Source: Pararhizobium sp. (GTDB lineage Bacteria > Pseudomonadota > Alphaproteobacteria > Rhizobiales > Rhizobiaceae). Taken from it: a stretch of 64,000 bases of DNA. Numbering within the stretch: position 1 is the first letter of the stretch; every line of letters begins with the position of its first letter. Location of the stretch: positions 2,108,001-2,172,000 of the forward strand of contig CP051237.1 in NCBI GenBank assembly GCA_017794825.1. The letters run 5' to 3'. The position numbers and the translations under genes are program-made. Below are positions 63,745 through 64,000 of the stretch, one piece after another. A model generated the notes under the pieces. The model worked only from the letters and a program-made list of their open reading frames with translations. It had not been told where the DNA came from and did not search any database.

Positions 63745-64000
63745 TCAAACCGGATCGGTGTCCTCATAGGGGTCAGATAGGTTGAGTTTCGCCAAAATGC
63801 GAGTCTCGAGATTTTCCATCACACGCGCTTCGTCGTCATGAATGTGATCATACCCTAGCAGATGAAGCAGTCCATGCACCAGCAAATGCGTCAGATGGTT
63901 ATCAAACGGGATCTCCAGACTTTCCGCCTCGCGGGCGATTGTCTGGTAGGCCAGCACGATATCGCCCAGGAAAACGCCCGGAATATGGCCGGGTTCAATC
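63745..64000 (-). CDS. ybeY: Endoribonuclease YbeY (5' end outside window)
   Basis: The last 84 codons are present and the frame runs off the right edge. The zinc motif HGLLHLLGYDH, preceded by PGVFLGDIVLAYQT and EIPFDNHLTHLLV, is the YbeY signature. YbeY is involved in 16S rRNA 3' maturation and ribosome quality control. The order ybeY-corC-lnt is standard in alphaproteobacteria; phoH would be expected just beyond the edge. Confidence 0.94.
   Translation of the reverse strand, partial: IEPGHIPGVFLGDIVLAYQTIAREAESLEIPFDNHLTHLLVHGLLHLLGYDHIHDDEARVMENLETRILAKLNLSDPYEDTDPV

Overview
The window is an alphaproteobacterial chromosome segment, most likely from the Hyphomicrobiales (Rhizobiales), near Rhizobiaceae or Hoeflea/Martelella-type bacteria. 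The reasons are GC-rich coding DNA with alternative starts, a phosphatidylcholine synthase, an Irr-type Fur regulator diverging from fabA-fabB-fabI, and rhizobial gene orders: rpmH-rnpA-yidC-engB ... argB ... dapD-dapE ... truA-fmt-def, and ybeY-corC-lnt-XRE-metK-trmB. I cannot name the genus. No rRNA, CRISPR array or complete IS element was seen. One tRNA is present.

Layout. 1-2.4 kb is a decayed left edge: a cut-off sugar isomerase, fragments of an aldolase and of an MBL-fold protein, an 0.8 kb stretch without genes, and tRNA-Arg(ACG). 2.5-6.4 kb holds an orphan histidine kinase and a TVP38 membrane protein paired with a MerA-like flavoprotein. 6.5-9.7 kb is the rpmH-rnpA-yidC-engB block. 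9.8-18.3 kb is accessory: pcs, then a GntR-controlled cluster (TRAP transporter dctPQM, a reductase resembling sulfolactaldehyde reductase YihU, and a DUF3604 PHP-like hydrolase), then a Tat-exported MsrB. argB follows, then a field of short repeats, an EamA exporter and a pyrimidine nucleotidase. 21.5-26.0 kb is a second accessory cluster: TetR, an NMT1-type ABC importer and two RidA-family proteins. 26.0-34.6 kb holds LOG, dapD, DUF805, dapE, a membrane protein, arsC, truA, fmt, def, rmuC and irr. 35.0-37.6 kb is fabA-fabB-fabI.

Between fabI and pnp (37.6-38.8 kb) sits a small AT-richer insert: an orphan MbcA/ParS-type antitoxin-like gene and a DUF6338 gene overlapping a small ORF. pnp and rpsO follow. 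The usual rpsO-truB junction is opened by about 9 kb of polyol catabolism genes in the order HAD, SorC-type regulator, smoE-F-G-K, a smoS remnant and mtlK, plus yciA and another EamA exporter. From 50.8 to 64 kb the housekeeping order resumes: truB, rbfA, infB, ylxR, nusA, rimP, trmB, metK, an XRE regulator, lnt, corC and ybeY.

The picture is a conserved backbone of translation, RNA, lysine/arginine and lipid genes with several catabolic inserts. The best candidate for an undescribed system is the GntR-TRAP-YihU-like-DUF3604 cluster at 10.6-17.7 kb. The DUF6338 pair and the RidA pair, one member of which lacks the usual arginine, come next. All functional assignments come from reading motifs by eye. 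No database search was run.
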